Positions 1 to 11,377 of a stretch of DNA of 64,000 bases are shown here, piece by piece; positions within the stretch are counted from its first letter, which is position 1, and each line of letters starts with the position of its first letter. Source of the DNA: Rhexocercosporidium sp. MPI-PUGE-AT-0058 (taxonomy: Eukaryota > Ascomycota > Leotiomycetes > Helotiales); the NCBI GenBank assembly GCA_020746875.1, contig JAGTJL010000011.1:1984001-2048000 (forward strand), written 5' to 3'. A program made the position numbers and the translations under genes. The notes below the pieces were generated by a model that searched no databases, was not told the DNA's origin, and saw only the letters and a list, made by a program, of their open reading frames with translations.

Positions 1-2301
1 GTCGCCTCTTCGAACTCATCTCCTGGCAGTAATGGCAATAGATTGTCATTCAATAAACCAGCTTTGTAGAGTGCCACATAGGCTTGGAATGCTGCATCTT
101 TGGCTGCCATATTCTCCTTTTGCCAGCCACGGAGCGATGATGCTTGACGAACCGAAGGGTGAACTGAGTTTGGAAGTGTCACAAATGCCCAGATGAGACC
201 TGTCGTTTCTTTTGTTTCGAAGGTGAATGTTGGGCGATTGTCCGCGTAGCGATAGATAGGCAAGGTTGCACAGAAATGGTGCAAATGCCCTTTAGCTTCG
301 TCCATAGTGAGTCTTGCACTAGGAAAGTCAGCTTGTAAGAGGCCAATGTAGGGTTTTACCAACCCAGTCGATTCAATTCTCAAAATCATAGAGTCGTCAT
401 CAATCCCATCAGAATCTCTGCACTCTTCATCATCTAACTGTCGTGACTCTCTCATATACTCATCAACCATCCTGGACTCCATTCTCTCCCAGGCTGCTCC
501 CAGATCTGTATTATCATCCGAAGATAGCAAGATCATGAACGTGGATTTCTGATGTCTTGCTCTACCCCGCCTTTGAATGAACGACTTCAAGTTTGGTGGC
601 TTGTTGAAACAGATGACTACATTGCATGCTGATACGTCAATGCCTTCTTCAAGGGCGCTGGTGGCAATGATAATATTTTTGCTGCCTTCACGAAAATTCT
701 TCAGTACTTCCTTTTGACATTTCTGATCTAGGAGATCGGCCAATTCCGCCTTTCTACTTTGATTTGTCGAGGTACCTACGAATGTACCGCTGGCGAAGAG
801 ATTCTTTGTTTCTGGGTGTTCTGAGAGAAGTTGGCAAAGTGCAATGGCAGTTACTCGCTGCTCGACAAAGATAAGGCCTCGGAAATCCTTGTTGTAAGCG
901 CCTTTCAAGAAATGAATGAGGAAGTCACATTTATTAGAGATATTCTGAAGTGACGGAGGGTGTAGAGACTCGGCAACTCGAATTTGCCCCAGCGTATTGA
1001 GGATGTGGATCTTTTCTTCATCTTTCCAGTCGAGGCGTGCATTTTGTTGTAAATGCATAGATGATGTTGCACGAGAGATTGTGGCGGTGATGTAGTAGTC
1101 ACAAGCCCAAGCTCCGAGTTCTTGTTGAATATATCGAGACCGAGCAGAAAACCTCTTTAGCTGTTCTTGCGCGGAAGTGCTCCAGTTTCGTACTCTCATA
1201 CTACTTTTAGAGAGCCCTGCGATTTCTTCTGCGGATAGAAGACGAAATTTATATTTCAACCATTGGTTCTTGGCATCTTGAACACGGTCGAGTAGCAATT
1301 CCAACCTAGTTGACTGTGTTTTAGAGCTGAGACAGTCTTCAGAATAGACAATTTCGATCAGCTGAGGAACATGGACATGCCGGGTCAGCTCTTGTCGGTT
1401 GATGTGAGGAGTCCTGGTAATTGAATCCAGATTGGCCTCGATAACTCTTTCGTGCAATAAGTTAGTGAATACCATAGATTACATATCAAATGCAAGCTCA
1501 GCGCGTGGAGTCAACTTACCTGAGTTCTTTCGGGTTTGACCGTACAATGGGACTGGCCGTCAGGCCTAGAATCTTGGGTCTTGAAGTGAAACCCAACTCT
1601 GCCCTCTGGTGGTGATAGTATCCCTTCATAATCTTGTTGGCGGGATGGTTACGGACACAATGGTGCGCTATCGGGTCATATGATTAACAGAGCCTGAAAG
1701 CAGGAAAGATGCTAACCTTCATCAAATACCAAGAGTGCCAACTTTGCCATGACTACAAATCCATGACTTAACGCATCAGCCAAAACTGCATGCGTAGATA
1801 CGACTATCCGCACTCCAGAGAGTGCAGTATCCCAGATATGCTGCGAGCTCCATCGGTCGACGTTGTCACGGCCCAACAACAGCCTTATTCCTACAGATGG
1901 TAGGTGAAGAGAGAGGACATTGTATTGTTGTTCGCAAAGTGAAACAGTTGGGGCCAAGAACCATATTATCTAGGAATTATCATTAGCAGCAGTGAATGCA
2001 GATGGGCAGATATAGATAACCTGTGAAGCTTGACAGATTTCAAGTTCTGCAGAAATGCGTAGTACCGCGCTACCATGACAATTGAAATTAATTACGTAGT
2101 TTCCTTTCAATAGAGTTAAACCTACATTTGAGTCTTCCCGCTTCCGGTGCCCATCTGCTAATTCGTTAATATCCATCTCTTCGATCCTATAGCTTCACTG
2201 ACAGCAACGATGATGTTTCCTTTCAGACTTTCTTCCAGCATCTCTAGCTGATAAGCGCGGGGGCGTATATTCGACTCTGTAAGTAGTCCAAGCGTGGCCA
2301 T
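1..2301 (-). CDS. dcl2: Dicer-like protein 2, N-terminal part (runs off left edge)
   Basis: RNA-silencing endoribonuclease of the fungal Dicer-2 class, which cuts viral and transposon dsRNA. About 674 N-terminal residues are visible; the RNase III domains lie beyond the window. Exons on the minus strand: 2301-2203, 2155-2127, 2069-2021, 1969-1717, 1667-1520 and 1446-1. The ATG at 2301 has an in-frame TGA two codons upstream. Visible helicase motifs: Walker [28 protein letters not shown] (split by the intron at 1716-1668), LTASP, a C-terminal helicase segment with [10 protein letters not shown], and motif [10 protein letters not shown] Dicer-dimerisation region follows ([12 protein letters not shown] toward the edge). 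All frames join without stops, so the visible part is intact. It is transcribed away from the deaminase gene at 2942. The class call is strong because the order and wording of the motifs match Dcl-2 rather than Dcl-1. Confidence 0.93.
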
Positions 2302-2941
2302 CTTTCAGGTAGTTTCGGCAGTAAGGCCTGTGGAGAGGTTGGTTGAAAAGTGAAGAAGTAGGAACTTCTTTGACAATCAGAATCACTGATTGAAGACACT
2401 CTCCAAAAGAGATCGAGACTCAATATGACATAAAAAGTCCTTTTCAGATGAGGCTGGAAAATTAAGAACATATCGTGAATCCAAAAATTCTGCCTAAATT
2501 TCTAATCCTAGATCTGGTTCATGCCGATGGTTATTCATCAATACAACCACGCGAATCACCATGGAGCACTAACTACATAAGGATGACCATGCATAAATTG
2601 ACACCAATGGCGTTCGCCTCACTTGCAGAAGCCTCTTGTAGTTATCAAGAATTCAGAAGCTACTCACCCTTAATTGGGTGAAAACTCGTTAGACCGCCTC
2701 ACTTTTGAGGCCTTCTGGAGGCCCACCGGAGGCCCACTGGCGGTCTCAGAATTCGATTTGTTTCTTCTCGATTCCCTCATCGTTATTGGTACTTTGGGGT
2801 TTAAGGGTATGATGCATGATCTGTATGGGTGGGTAATCCTGGATTTCGCACCAGGTTGTCAGCCCCGACACCAAACTTATTTCCTTATTATGAGTGTTCA
2901 TTGAAACCGCCGAACAGTCGTCCATCTGATGACTCCAGCTC
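2302..2941. promoter_or_regulatory. Divergent promoter between dcl2 and the deaminase gene
   Basis: This 640-bp gap separates two genes transcribed outward. No convincing protein is encoded; short open frames here lack codon support. A small repetition of GGAGGCCCAC-type sequence occurs near 2715-2740. Shared regulation is an inference from geometry only. Confidence 0.5.
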
Positions 2942-4620
2942 ATGTCATCAGCTACGGATCATCAGGACAACAATCTGGCAATGGCAAAGCCGTCAGTTAT
3001 TTCTCCGATACGGCATAAGGTAACTAGGAGGTTTTATGAACCACTGTTACTCCTTCACGCCCTTAGTCCAATACGGGGGGAAAGAATCAAATCCGAGATA
3101 CTCCCCGATAACCCAGAATCAAATCATATCCAACTCCGACAATCTTTCACCAATGCCATCGCCTACATCTGTGCCTATCAAAAGGGGCCTAATCATGTCA
3201 CTGCAGCAGCTCTAGAGAAGACCTCCCAGGGTGTTGTCGTCTGGCTTTCCGCTAACGCCTGTGTTGAAGAGGGGGTCGTCACTTTCTTGGAAGAGATTTT
3301 GGCATGCGTGTATCGTGTTGTCGAGCAAGACAGTGTTGAGGCCTTACACCAGGAGGCTTCGCTGGCAACAAAAAAGCTTGCGTCTATGATTGTCGAATTT
3401 CAAGCTCCAAGACTCACTGTGTACCGTGCAGAGATTATCAAGTCATTCATTCTTCCTTGCCAGGAACTCATGACAGACTACGTCAAGAGCAATGGTAAGT
3501 TTAGTATTGCCACCGCATGTTGCCACCATTTCACTAAAACTTGGCAGGATCTAGAGAAAGAGGCAAGGGTGCACTTGAGGTCAATAAGTTGCAACAGTGG
3601 CTCAAGAAATACTTTGGCGATGACACTGGAGGATCCACAGAACCAAGTCTCTTCGAGCTATCCAAAGCCTGCTATGACGTTAGACATACTCAGTACATGA
3701 AAACTATTAGCATGTTTGCTGGACAAGGGCGGACACGGCACGAAGCATTTGAGCGGCTTTATAAGCTACTTGGCAAACTTGGGAAGCCTCTGAAATCCTC
3801 AAAGACACTAACTGAAGCGGCAACAAAGCTTGCGCAAGACTTTGCTCAGGGCTTTACTGTGAAAACAGTGCCTTCGTCAGTACCACAACAACTTCCCTTC
3901 CGAGGCAAAAAGGAAGCAACAATAGAGAGCATTGTTCATCGCATGTTTTCCGATCCTTCAAAGAAGACCGAGTTCATGGATCGGCTCACGTCGCTCGTGT
4001 CTCGGGAGGGAGAGGAAATGGACAGCTTTCTACAGCATGAACGAGCTACTAAGACAAAAGTTCATGCCGAATTGCTCCTTATGGGTCATTTCGAGCGAAA
4101 TTCTTGTAACTTTCTGGGCCAGGGCGAGAAATATATTGGCTGCAGCAAGCCAGCATGCTATTTATGCCACATGTACATCACCCAGCACCTGAGTCGTTAT
4201 ACAATCCCAGCCAGTCACAACAAAGTTTATGTCGGTTGGCGTCCCCCAGATGTCTATGTTCGGGAACCAAGTGCTTCTACTTTATTGCGGGTACAGGAAA
4301 GAATTCTATTACGGATGATCGACTTGGTCCGTAAAGACTTGACTTCTGAGATAAAGAGTCGCAACATGCGATTGCCATACCACACCGATTCTACAACCGG
4401 AATAACAACGACATTAGAATCAATGCGATTGGCCCAGACTGATACCCCCTCGATTGCGTACTCAGGTGACCTAGGTATTTTATCCTCCATTCAATCCACT
4501 CTTTAACAACACTAAATATCCAATCTAGAACGGTCAACGCCGAGCTTGGTAGAGCTAAACGAAGATGCTGAATTGATGACTTCTGAGGATGAGGACGATC
4601 AAGGCGGAGTTTCAATCTAA
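2942..4620 (+). CDS. OTT_1508-like nucleic-acid deaminase family protein
   Basis: Predicted 520-residue protein of the zinc-dependent cytidine-deaminase fold, OTT_1508-like family. Exons 2942-3494, 3548-4465 and 4529-4620; both introns are GT-AG and the phases close exactly. The second intron matters: reading through it gives an earlier stop at 4506, while splicing adds an acidic tail. Zinc-site signature: VHAE near residues 356-359 (catalytic His/Glu) and CSKPACYLC ending near residue 391, giving the C-x2-C pair. The N-terminal half is helical and has no recognisable domain. In fungi this family is mostly uncharacterised; roles in immunity or nucleic-acid editing have been proposed from comparative work. 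The divergent neighbour is dcl2. The start could also be the ATG at 2981. Family call is good; substrate is unknown. Confidence 0.85.
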
Positions 4621-5626
4621 TAAAAAAGATTCTTTTCCTATTGTATGGAGGAAGCCTAATTCATGAAAGGAGTTTGGGAATGGTTACCAGGCCTGGGGCT
4701 AACACAGAAAAGCATGATTTGAGTCGAATGAGTAAATCGACAACTCGTCTTAGTGCCTCTGCAAAGCTAGAGGGCTGTATCGTGATGTTGACTGCATTTT
4801 TGATGATTTGACCGAAAGGTCAGAACATCATTTAGCTCCGTAGGATATTTTTAGTATTGATTATATGACTAAAAATGTCAGAATATCGTCATTGGGCCAA
4901 CTTTAGGCAGATGCGCCAGCGTTAGGCAGCCGAATTTTGCTCTACTCCCAACGTTGGTGTTCGTCAAGCGCCAGCGAAATGGATGTGCCAGCGTCAGGGA
5001 GCCAATTTCTGCTCCTTTTTCGACACCACCGCCTTGGGACCCAATGTGGCTCCTCAAGTACAGGACGGGTAAACCCAGACATCACACCAAAATGCACTGC
5101 ATCGAACTACCTTGTGAGTAAGCTGAGAATTTGCATTTACATATTAAACAAAAAGCCATAGTGCGCCCCCCATGACTCCACGTGGTCGACAAGTAATTAA
5201 AACTGAAAGGCTCAGCTCGAACAATTTTGATAACACGACAGACTAAAAGATTTCTCAACGGTTTGTTCAAGCTCAAAGGGCTTAAGCGTGTAAACATTGT
5301 CTTGTTATAGACTCGTAAAGATACTTCAGTCGAGGTAAAACTTGCGAATAAAAGAAAGTTCAAGAGTCAAGGCCAGGAGAATATGAGGGGGCCCAGGGAC
5401 TAGAGTCTCATTTCGGCGTTCACTAAAGTATCCTAGCCTGTTTTGGAGTGGATCTCATCCTCAAGCAGCTTGTCACATCTCAGAAGGCCGATTAAAAGCA
5501 CGTGCAGTCATATTTTGAATCTCGAGTCGTTACCACTGTGCGTTCTATATTCCGCATTCATTTCCTAGAGCAGAGCATCGTATCATGAGTAACTGTTCTT
5601 GATCAAATCCGCTGCCTAGATTGAAG
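4621..5626. other. Intergenic region with a degenerate direct repeat
   Basis: No gene is supported in these 1.0 kb. Two related segments, 4914-4942 and 4985-5014, share the pattern GCCAGCGTYAGGSAGCC followed by a TTTCTGCTC-like tail, so a 29-bp unit is repeated about 70 bp apart. Nothing else stands out. Confidence 0.4.
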
Positions 5627-7683
5627 TCAGCCAATACGCAGTGCATAGTGTCTAGGACCTACCTTCTCAGCAATTCCATACAAGGTAGCTTGCAAGTGAG
5701 CAGCTGGAAGCATGGGTACGATGCTTGCATCTACAATCCTTAAGCCCTCTACGCCATATACCCTGAGTTCGGGATCAACTACCCCACCCAGTTCTTGCGG
5801 TAACATAGAAGCCGTCCCAGCATGATGATGTTCAGTATCCACACCGGCTTTCACAAACTCTTCAATTTGTTGATTTGTCGTCACGGAAGCTCCCGGATAT
5901 GTTTCGATCACGTTGATTGTCTGCATGGCATTGGTTTGCCTGATCGCCCGTGCAAATTTGAACCCTGCGACAAAAAGGGCAAGATCAAGGGGATTGCTCA
6001 GATAACGTGGGTCAATGACTGGACTGTCGAAGGGAGAAGTACTGTTAATGGAGACAGTGCCGCGGCTGAAGGGTTGTTGCAGAGCTGGAAGTATTGCTTT
6101 GTCATCGAAGATGAATTCCAAATATGCCGTCGATGAAGATGTGATGTCTTTTTCGAGAAGAGCGAATTGAATTTCGTAACCTGCTCGCACTGTAGCTGGG
6201 GTGTTTGATGACAGGTATTGCGACTTTGATTGAGCTACGGCAGCTGAGAGTAGTGCAGTATTATTCGAGAATGTTCCGACCGGGAGGAAGGCGAAAAAGT
6301 TGCCTCCCAGAGTGGTGTACGGCCCTTCCTTTTTTGATTCGTACAAAGCAAGCTGTTCTGAGGTCCATGTTTGATTGCTGAAGTTTCCGGTGTTAGGTGC
6401 GATATTCACTATCACAACCGGATCAGCAACAAGTCCATCAAGCATTAAGAGCCACTTGCCTATCTGGCCAGTATACAGCAGTATATGGTCATGGTAATTC
6501 GATCCAACACCTGGAAGGTCAACGATTGTTTCAATTCCTAAGCTCGAAAGATGTATTTTGTCGCCGATGCCAGAGAGCTGGAGTAATTGGGGTGTGTGCA
6601 AAGTCCCAGCTGACAGAACGACTTCCTTCAAAACTTGGACAGAGCTCCTCGCAGCATTTTCTTTAGCTGAAAACTCTACGCCCTTGACCTTTCCTGAATC
6701 TATTATGATTCTTGTGACTCTGTTGCCAATCAAGAGATGCAAGTTGGGCCTGTTTGGGTCGTAAAATCCCTGAGCAGTGGCTCGGGTTTCATTCTTTGGA
6801 TTTACCGACTGAGTGAACCAATATGCACCGGCAGCATTTCCTCCCATTGCATCTTCAATGATTGGTACATGCAGTTCATTCATCGAATTAATGTAGTTTC
6901 CTTTTAGTCTTTGTCAAATGTGTCACAACATCTAGAGCAAGGACTCACTTGTTGAGGGCCAAACAAAAGGTGCAAAGCTTGATTGCACATGTCCATGTTC
7001 ACCATGGTAAGCAGGGTCATACTCGATATCCCAGCCTTCCTCTTCCACCTTCGGATCAGGAGGCGTGAAATTCTCGGCTTTCTTAAAATACGGCAACAAA
7101 TTCTCGAAGTCCCATCCGGGATTCCCAAGGGCCGCCCAGCGGTCATAGTCTGCTTTAGACCCGCGGTTGAAGACCATTCCATTTAGAACCGTTCCACCAC
7201 CGATGACCTTTCCCGCTGGGGTTTGAATTGAACGATTGCCAAGCTCTGGTTGAGGAATGCCGGTCATGTTCCAGTCATACTTCGTTCCTCTAGGCCCATT
7301 GCCCAAAGCGGGAACATTGGCACTTGACAAGAGGGGGATTGTGATCCAATCTTCATTCTCGGTGCTAAGTGGAATCAATTCTGATTGCTCTTGTAGATTA
7401 GTGCAATACGTAACTTACAACCCGCCTGCTTCAATGATGAGAACTGTCGTTTCTTGGGTAGTCAGGCACTATTCGTCAAGTGTGTGTTGAGACGCTTACC
7501 GGGATTCTCAGAAAGTCGATTTGCTACAACAAGCCCACTCAGCCCTCCTCCAACGACGACATAGTCATAACTTTGTTCAACCTCTGAAGCACGGTGCAAG
7601 ATCCTCCCTGGGAAGGCTTGGTGGGCATTCACAAGACCCAGCAAGGTGAACAAACTGAAGAATATACTCTTCCCAACTGCCAT
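5627..7683 (-). CDS. Secreted GMC-family FAD oxidoreductase
   Basis: Glucose-methanol-choline family flavoenzyme, 635 residues, oxidising an alcohol or aryl alcohol outside the cell. Exons on the minus strand: 7683-7500, 7452-7419, 7364-6949 and 6900-5627; phases close. The acceptor at 7365 was chosen because the nearer AG puts a stop in frame. A hydrophobic signal peptide covers about residues 1-20. The ADP-binding motif VVGGGLSGLVVANRL and the IEAGG strand follow, then the GMC signature region GKVIGGGTVLNGMVFNRG and the second signature SAGTLHTPQLLQLSGIG. The active-site pair appears as HHHAGTASM and PAAHLQATLYGIAE near the C terminus. Length and motif order suit aryl-alcohol or choline dehydrogenase-like members; the substrate cannot be read. 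It is intact and lies next to an AT-rich block. Confidence 0.92.
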
Positions 7684-8159
7684 GGTTTACTTGGTTGATC
7701 TCTGAAAAGTGAGATGGATTTGTAGATTAGGAATTATGTTTGTGGGCATGCGGCGAGCTTATTAAGATACTTGCAGCTCCAGTCCCCGCAGCAGAGTGGG
7801 CTCCGATAGGCTCGATAATCGATTGATCTATTATAGCAAATTGCGGAGCCGAAAAGTGTGTCACGTGCAACTGCGCGAATGGGGTTCGAATTGAGCTCCT
7901 CAGCAATCCTTGCACCATTGTCTAATTATGGTTCGGATAACAGTGACTGTATCCGAAGAAGCGAAACAGGCCCCCTGCTTGCTCTCGGCTGGGCTCACCG
8001 ATGCTCGCCTATACTAACTCCAACCCCCCCCCCAAAAATACATGGGGCAAGTTAACAGCATCAGCTTTCTCTCCGGGAATTTTGCTGTTAAGTGGCATGG
8101 CTTTTTATAACGGTAGTATTCTTTATTACTCGATCCTTCTGCCCCCGACTTAGCACCGA
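7684..8159. promoter_or_regulatory. Upstream region of the GMC gene
   Basis: Normal-composition sequence holding the presumed GMC promoter. A run of nine C residues occurs near 8026-8034. No gene is supported. The composition changes sharply to AT-rich after about 8160. Confidence 0.35.
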
Positions 8160-9597
8160 TAAAGGTCCGATTCGTATCGCTGAACTCGTCTCTCCTTCGG
8201 TCTGAGTTCGAAGGAGAGATATAAGATAGCTTATTATTATAAAAGCGATTATTATCCTTCTTTAAATCTTTATTAATGTCCTTTTAGAGTTTGTTTTAAT
8301 TATTTACTTTATTAGCATTTTTAATGCGAACGAGCTAGAGATATTATCTCTTCGTAGGTTTTAATAATTCCAGTAATATTAAGTTTAATGATTTCTCTTT
8401 TTAACTTAAGCTTTAGTTTAGCGTAAAGAATCTGTCGTCTCGCCGTATTATCTCCGATTTTTAGTTATTACTTTAAGCTATTAAGAAAAGATACGAAATC
8501 ATTTACTAACTCGTTCTCGCGCTATTAAGCGTTCTTATATTAATTAAGTACCGTAAGCTCACGATTTCTGAGGTTTATAATTAAATCTAGTATTTATTAT
8601 TTAAACCTTTCTTAAGTAAGTGAGTTTATCTTAGCTTTTAATTTAAACCCGGTTTACTTCCGTTTTATTTTCTCGTTAAAAGCAAGAACGCATTCGTTAA
8701 TCTTATTTTTATTTATAATATAAATTATCTTTTTATCTTAAGGGAACTGTCGCTTAATATCTTAAATAAAAGACTGAGCTTCTTTAGCGCTTTTGCCTTT
8801 ATATATATTAAGAGCTCTCGTATATTTAGAGTTCGTTAATACGTCATCGGCGTATATTGAAGTCGTCTCGAAGAAGTCTTATAAATTTGTTATAATAACA
8901 GTTTCTGGTTATATTTACGCGTCGACGCTTCTTTTTATTTATATAACTTTTATCTTCTTTCTCTTTTTATTTTCTTTAAAGTATATTCGTTAATTCCTTT
9001 TTTAAATCCTCTCGCTCTTGTATTACTTCTTTTAGCTTTTTAATTTAATTTCAAATTCTTTTCTCTTATTTCTTCCGTTTAATTTATACTTAAATTTCTA
9101 AAATTCGTCGTCGCTTAACCTCGATAGCTTCTTCGATATCCGAGCCCCTTTCGTCGTTATCTATTAGACTTTTTAAACCTTTATTAAAGCGCTGGAATTA
9201 CTCGCTATGTGTAAGCGAACCTTCTTTAAGGTCATTTCGAAGGGTATTCGATAATTAATCGATAGAATAAAATAAAAGTGATTATAGTGCCTTTTTTATT
9301 ATTAAAGCTATCTTTTTTTTATTTTTAATTATTACAATTGCTTTATAAAGGCTTTGAATAAGTAATAAATTATCTTTATATAAATAAAAAGTTTAGAATA
9401 TAAGATTTAAAATAATAAGGAATTACTATTCGAAACGTTTAAGGTATATTAATAATAATTTAAACTGATCTTTGGCCTTTTAAATCCTTTCTAATTCTTT
9501 CTAAAGTAAATAAATAAAAATCTTAACACGTAATCTGTGCCAAGCCTGCAAGCCTTCCGTAGAACCCCCGACCCCCCTTATACTAGATTCCACTCCT

Positions 9598-9740
9598 TGT
9601 GACGACAGGGGTTCGAGTGCCTGCAACCGGTAGGTGAATAGCTTTACCACCGGGCCAACGGGCCCAAAAGGGTACATGAATTAGTTGGAGACCAATTCAG
9701 CTATTCGACTATATCAGGGGTACGATCCTAGGTCGTAACA
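9598..9740. mobile_element. Short solo LTR, family D, with 5-bp target duplication
   Basis: The 143-bp segment begins TGTGACGAC and ends GTCGTAACA, so its ends are TG...CA and mutually inverted. CTCCT flanks it on both sides (9593-9597 and 9741-9745), a perfect 5-bp duplication. A diverged relative with the same ends lies at 44802-44952. On the minus strand it contains TTGGCCCGGTGGTAAAGC, which looks like a tRNA A box. Confidence 0.8.
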
Positions 9741-9764
9741 CTCCTGACAACTACATTAATTATT

Positions 9765-9861
9765 ATTTATACCGCCGTGCGTAATACACCTACTTCTCGA
9801 TTATTAAGATTAACATAACCCACCGTATCTACACCGAGTAAATACACGGACCATGATAATA

Positions 9862-9870
<9 letters not shown>
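9765..9870 (-). repeat. Dispersed repeat C, copy 1
   Basis: The reverse complement reads GGTCCGTGTATTTACTCGG and then segments matching 41200-41310 with mostly transition differences. It is probably an LTR or transposon end; termini are not defined. Confidence 0.5.
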
Positions 9871-9893
<23 letters not shown>

Positions 9894-10164
9894 CTGATTA
9901 TTATAATAATAAATAGTATATTATAAAAGTAATAATTTTAAAGTAAAAAAAGAATCAACTTTAAATAAGAAATTAAGTGTTTATATAAAGAATTAAATAA
10001 TTCTACAATAATTTAATATATTTTAATAACTTATAATATTAATTATAATCGAATATACTAGTATCTAATCGATTCTAATGAATAATAATATAATTTATAA
10101 TTAATAAAGCTAGAATACGTGAACTTTTACAAGTCGATTCTCGAAGGTTCTATATCGCTGGCCC

Positions 10165-10250
10165 CGCTTGATAAGGGTTAAGTGCGGAAGCCTTTCTGAA
10201 TTAGGTAAGGCTACCGCACTTTCTAAACCTTGAATTAAGCGAAAGGCTCT
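10165..10250. repeat. Fold-back (hairpin) element
   Basis: The core at 10181-10220 is an inverted repeat with arms AGTGCGGaAGCCTT and AAGGCTaCCGCACT around a 12-nt loop. Pairing extends outward imperfectly to CGCTT and AAGCG. The shape suits a small MITE or fold-back element, or a transcribed hairpin. Confidence 0.6.
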
Positions 10251-10328
10251 AATTGGCTAAGTAGCTTCTTACTCAGCAACTATTTAGTGATATTTAGCTA
10301 GAATAAAATAATTACTCAATATTAGTTA

Positions 10329-10395
10329 ACTAGAATAGAATAACAGCCGATTTTGTCGAATAGAATAGCCTAGTCACGTGTTATTCTATTCTAGT
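10329..10395. repeat. 17-bp perfect inverted repeat pair
   Basis: ACTAGAATAGAATAACA at 10329-10345 is exactly inverted at 10379-10395, with 33 bp between. It lies at the edge of AT block 1 and may be the ends of a tiny MITE. Confidence 0.65.
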
Positions 10396-10717
10396 CTTTT
10401 CATTTGACACGCTGCTTCGTACGAGCTCAGCTCAGGACTTGTCTCCTTGAGCCTCGCCTATTACTCCTTGTACAAACGAAGATAGTCCGAGATAAAACTG
10501 ATCTATTTTTTTTGAGATGGTAAAGACTGTAACAATCGTTGCGCAACGATAATGCAAAAACTAAACTTGAACCAAGAAAAAACAAAACCACGATCAAGAT
10601 CTCCCTTTGCAATGCGCTAGCATATGCTCTCCCCTTTGCATTCCACCTCATTCCAAGGATACGCCAAACGTTAATTTGACAAGCCAGTATGATACACAAA
10701 GCATGAATCATGGTCTT

Positions 10718-11377
10718 TTAGTCCCAAGGATCAATAGTAGCGTCAACCTGCCCATTATTGTACCCCCAGATCTGCCCCCCAGCGCTGTCAGGATTACTAC
10801 CACGACAATCATTGATGATAGTCCACAATGCATTAAAGCAAACGTTCCAGTTAAACTGGTACCCCGGATTGACTTTGAAGTACCAAAACACCGTATCGGT
10901 AGTTCCCTGAGACGTGGTGAAAGGAACCCAGCTGTTCGTGGTGTGGTCAAACCACAAACTCAGATTCTCCCAATACGATCCTCCATTATCGAGATTATGG
11001 TCTTGGGCATGAGAGCAGAAATCGTTTTCGGCGGAGAAGAGTTGGGTTTGAAAGATGTAATTGCCGGTGTTATAACAGTTTTCTGTTCCATCCCGGGCTT
11101 GGAGGGAGGAGGAACGGGCGGACAGATAGGCGGAGACGAGGTCGCGTTGAGTGGTGGTGATGTTTGCAGGTGGGTCATATCGAAGGATGACGGACGAGTT
11201 GGCTGGAGCTCCGTCGATAAGAGCGTTGGGGTAGACGTCGATGAGATAGACTGGTGTCCAGGTATCGAGAGGGCCGTAAACACCGGTCACGATATCTTTA
11301 ATGCTTTTCTCAGTTGGCGCAGAGTAACCAAGGACAGTGAGCAAGGAGGCAGTGAAGATGGTAGTGAGTCGAACCAT
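10718..11377 (-). CDS. Small secreted cysteine-containing protein, unknown function
   Basis: Single-exon gene for 219 residues. The frame is open further upstream, but the ATG at 11377 is preferred because it starts a classical signal peptide (basic MVR, hydrophobic core, YSAP cleavage region). The mature part has a threonine- and proline-rich half, then cysteines at ENCY, DFC, WNVC and NDC, and a C-terminal segment with SAGGQIWGYNNG. I do not recognise a named domain; the C-terminal C...C...GG arrangement recurs in fungal secreted proteins. It is intact and stands about 300 bp from an AT-rich transposon block, a common setting for candidate effectors. That role is only an inference. Confidence 0.75.
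   Translation of the reverse strand: MVRLTTIFTASLLTVLGYSAPTEKSIKDIVTGVYGPLDTWTPVYLIDVYPNALIDGAPANSSVILRYDPPANITTTQRDLVSAYLSARSSSLQARDGTENCYNTGNYIFQTQLFSAENDFCSHAQDHNLDNGGSYWENLSLWFDHTTNSWVPFTTSQGTTDTVFWYFKVNPGYQFNWNVCFNALWTIINDCRGSNPDSAGGQIWGYNNGQVDATIDPWD

Larger units (their letters stand above)
8160..10400. repeat. AT-rich, RIP-like degraded repeat block 1
   Basis: The stretch is dominated by TA, TTA and TTAAG words with few CpA or TpG steps and has stops in all frames, the usual look of RIP-degraded transposons. A (TA)n run lies near 9862-9885. Recognisable inserts are the solo LTR at 9598-9740, a repeat near 9765-9870 also found at 41200, and two fold-back structures at 10165-10250 and 10329-10395. 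No transposase domain could be read. Confidence 0.75.

Noticed and set aside
4391..4615. Minus-strand open frames over the 3' end of the deaminase gene
   Set aside because: They are shadows of the plus-strand exons, with no domain and no independent support.
8793..8993. A small membrane protein frame in AT block 1
   Set aside because: Its Phe/Ile/Tyr-rich translation is the expected product of AT-rich DNA.
9598..9740. A tRNA gene suggested by GGTTCGAGTGCC and TTGGCCCGGTGGTAAAGC words
   Set aside because: The two box-like words are on opposite strands and no cloverleaf can be formed; the TG...CA ends and CTCCT duplication identify an LTR.
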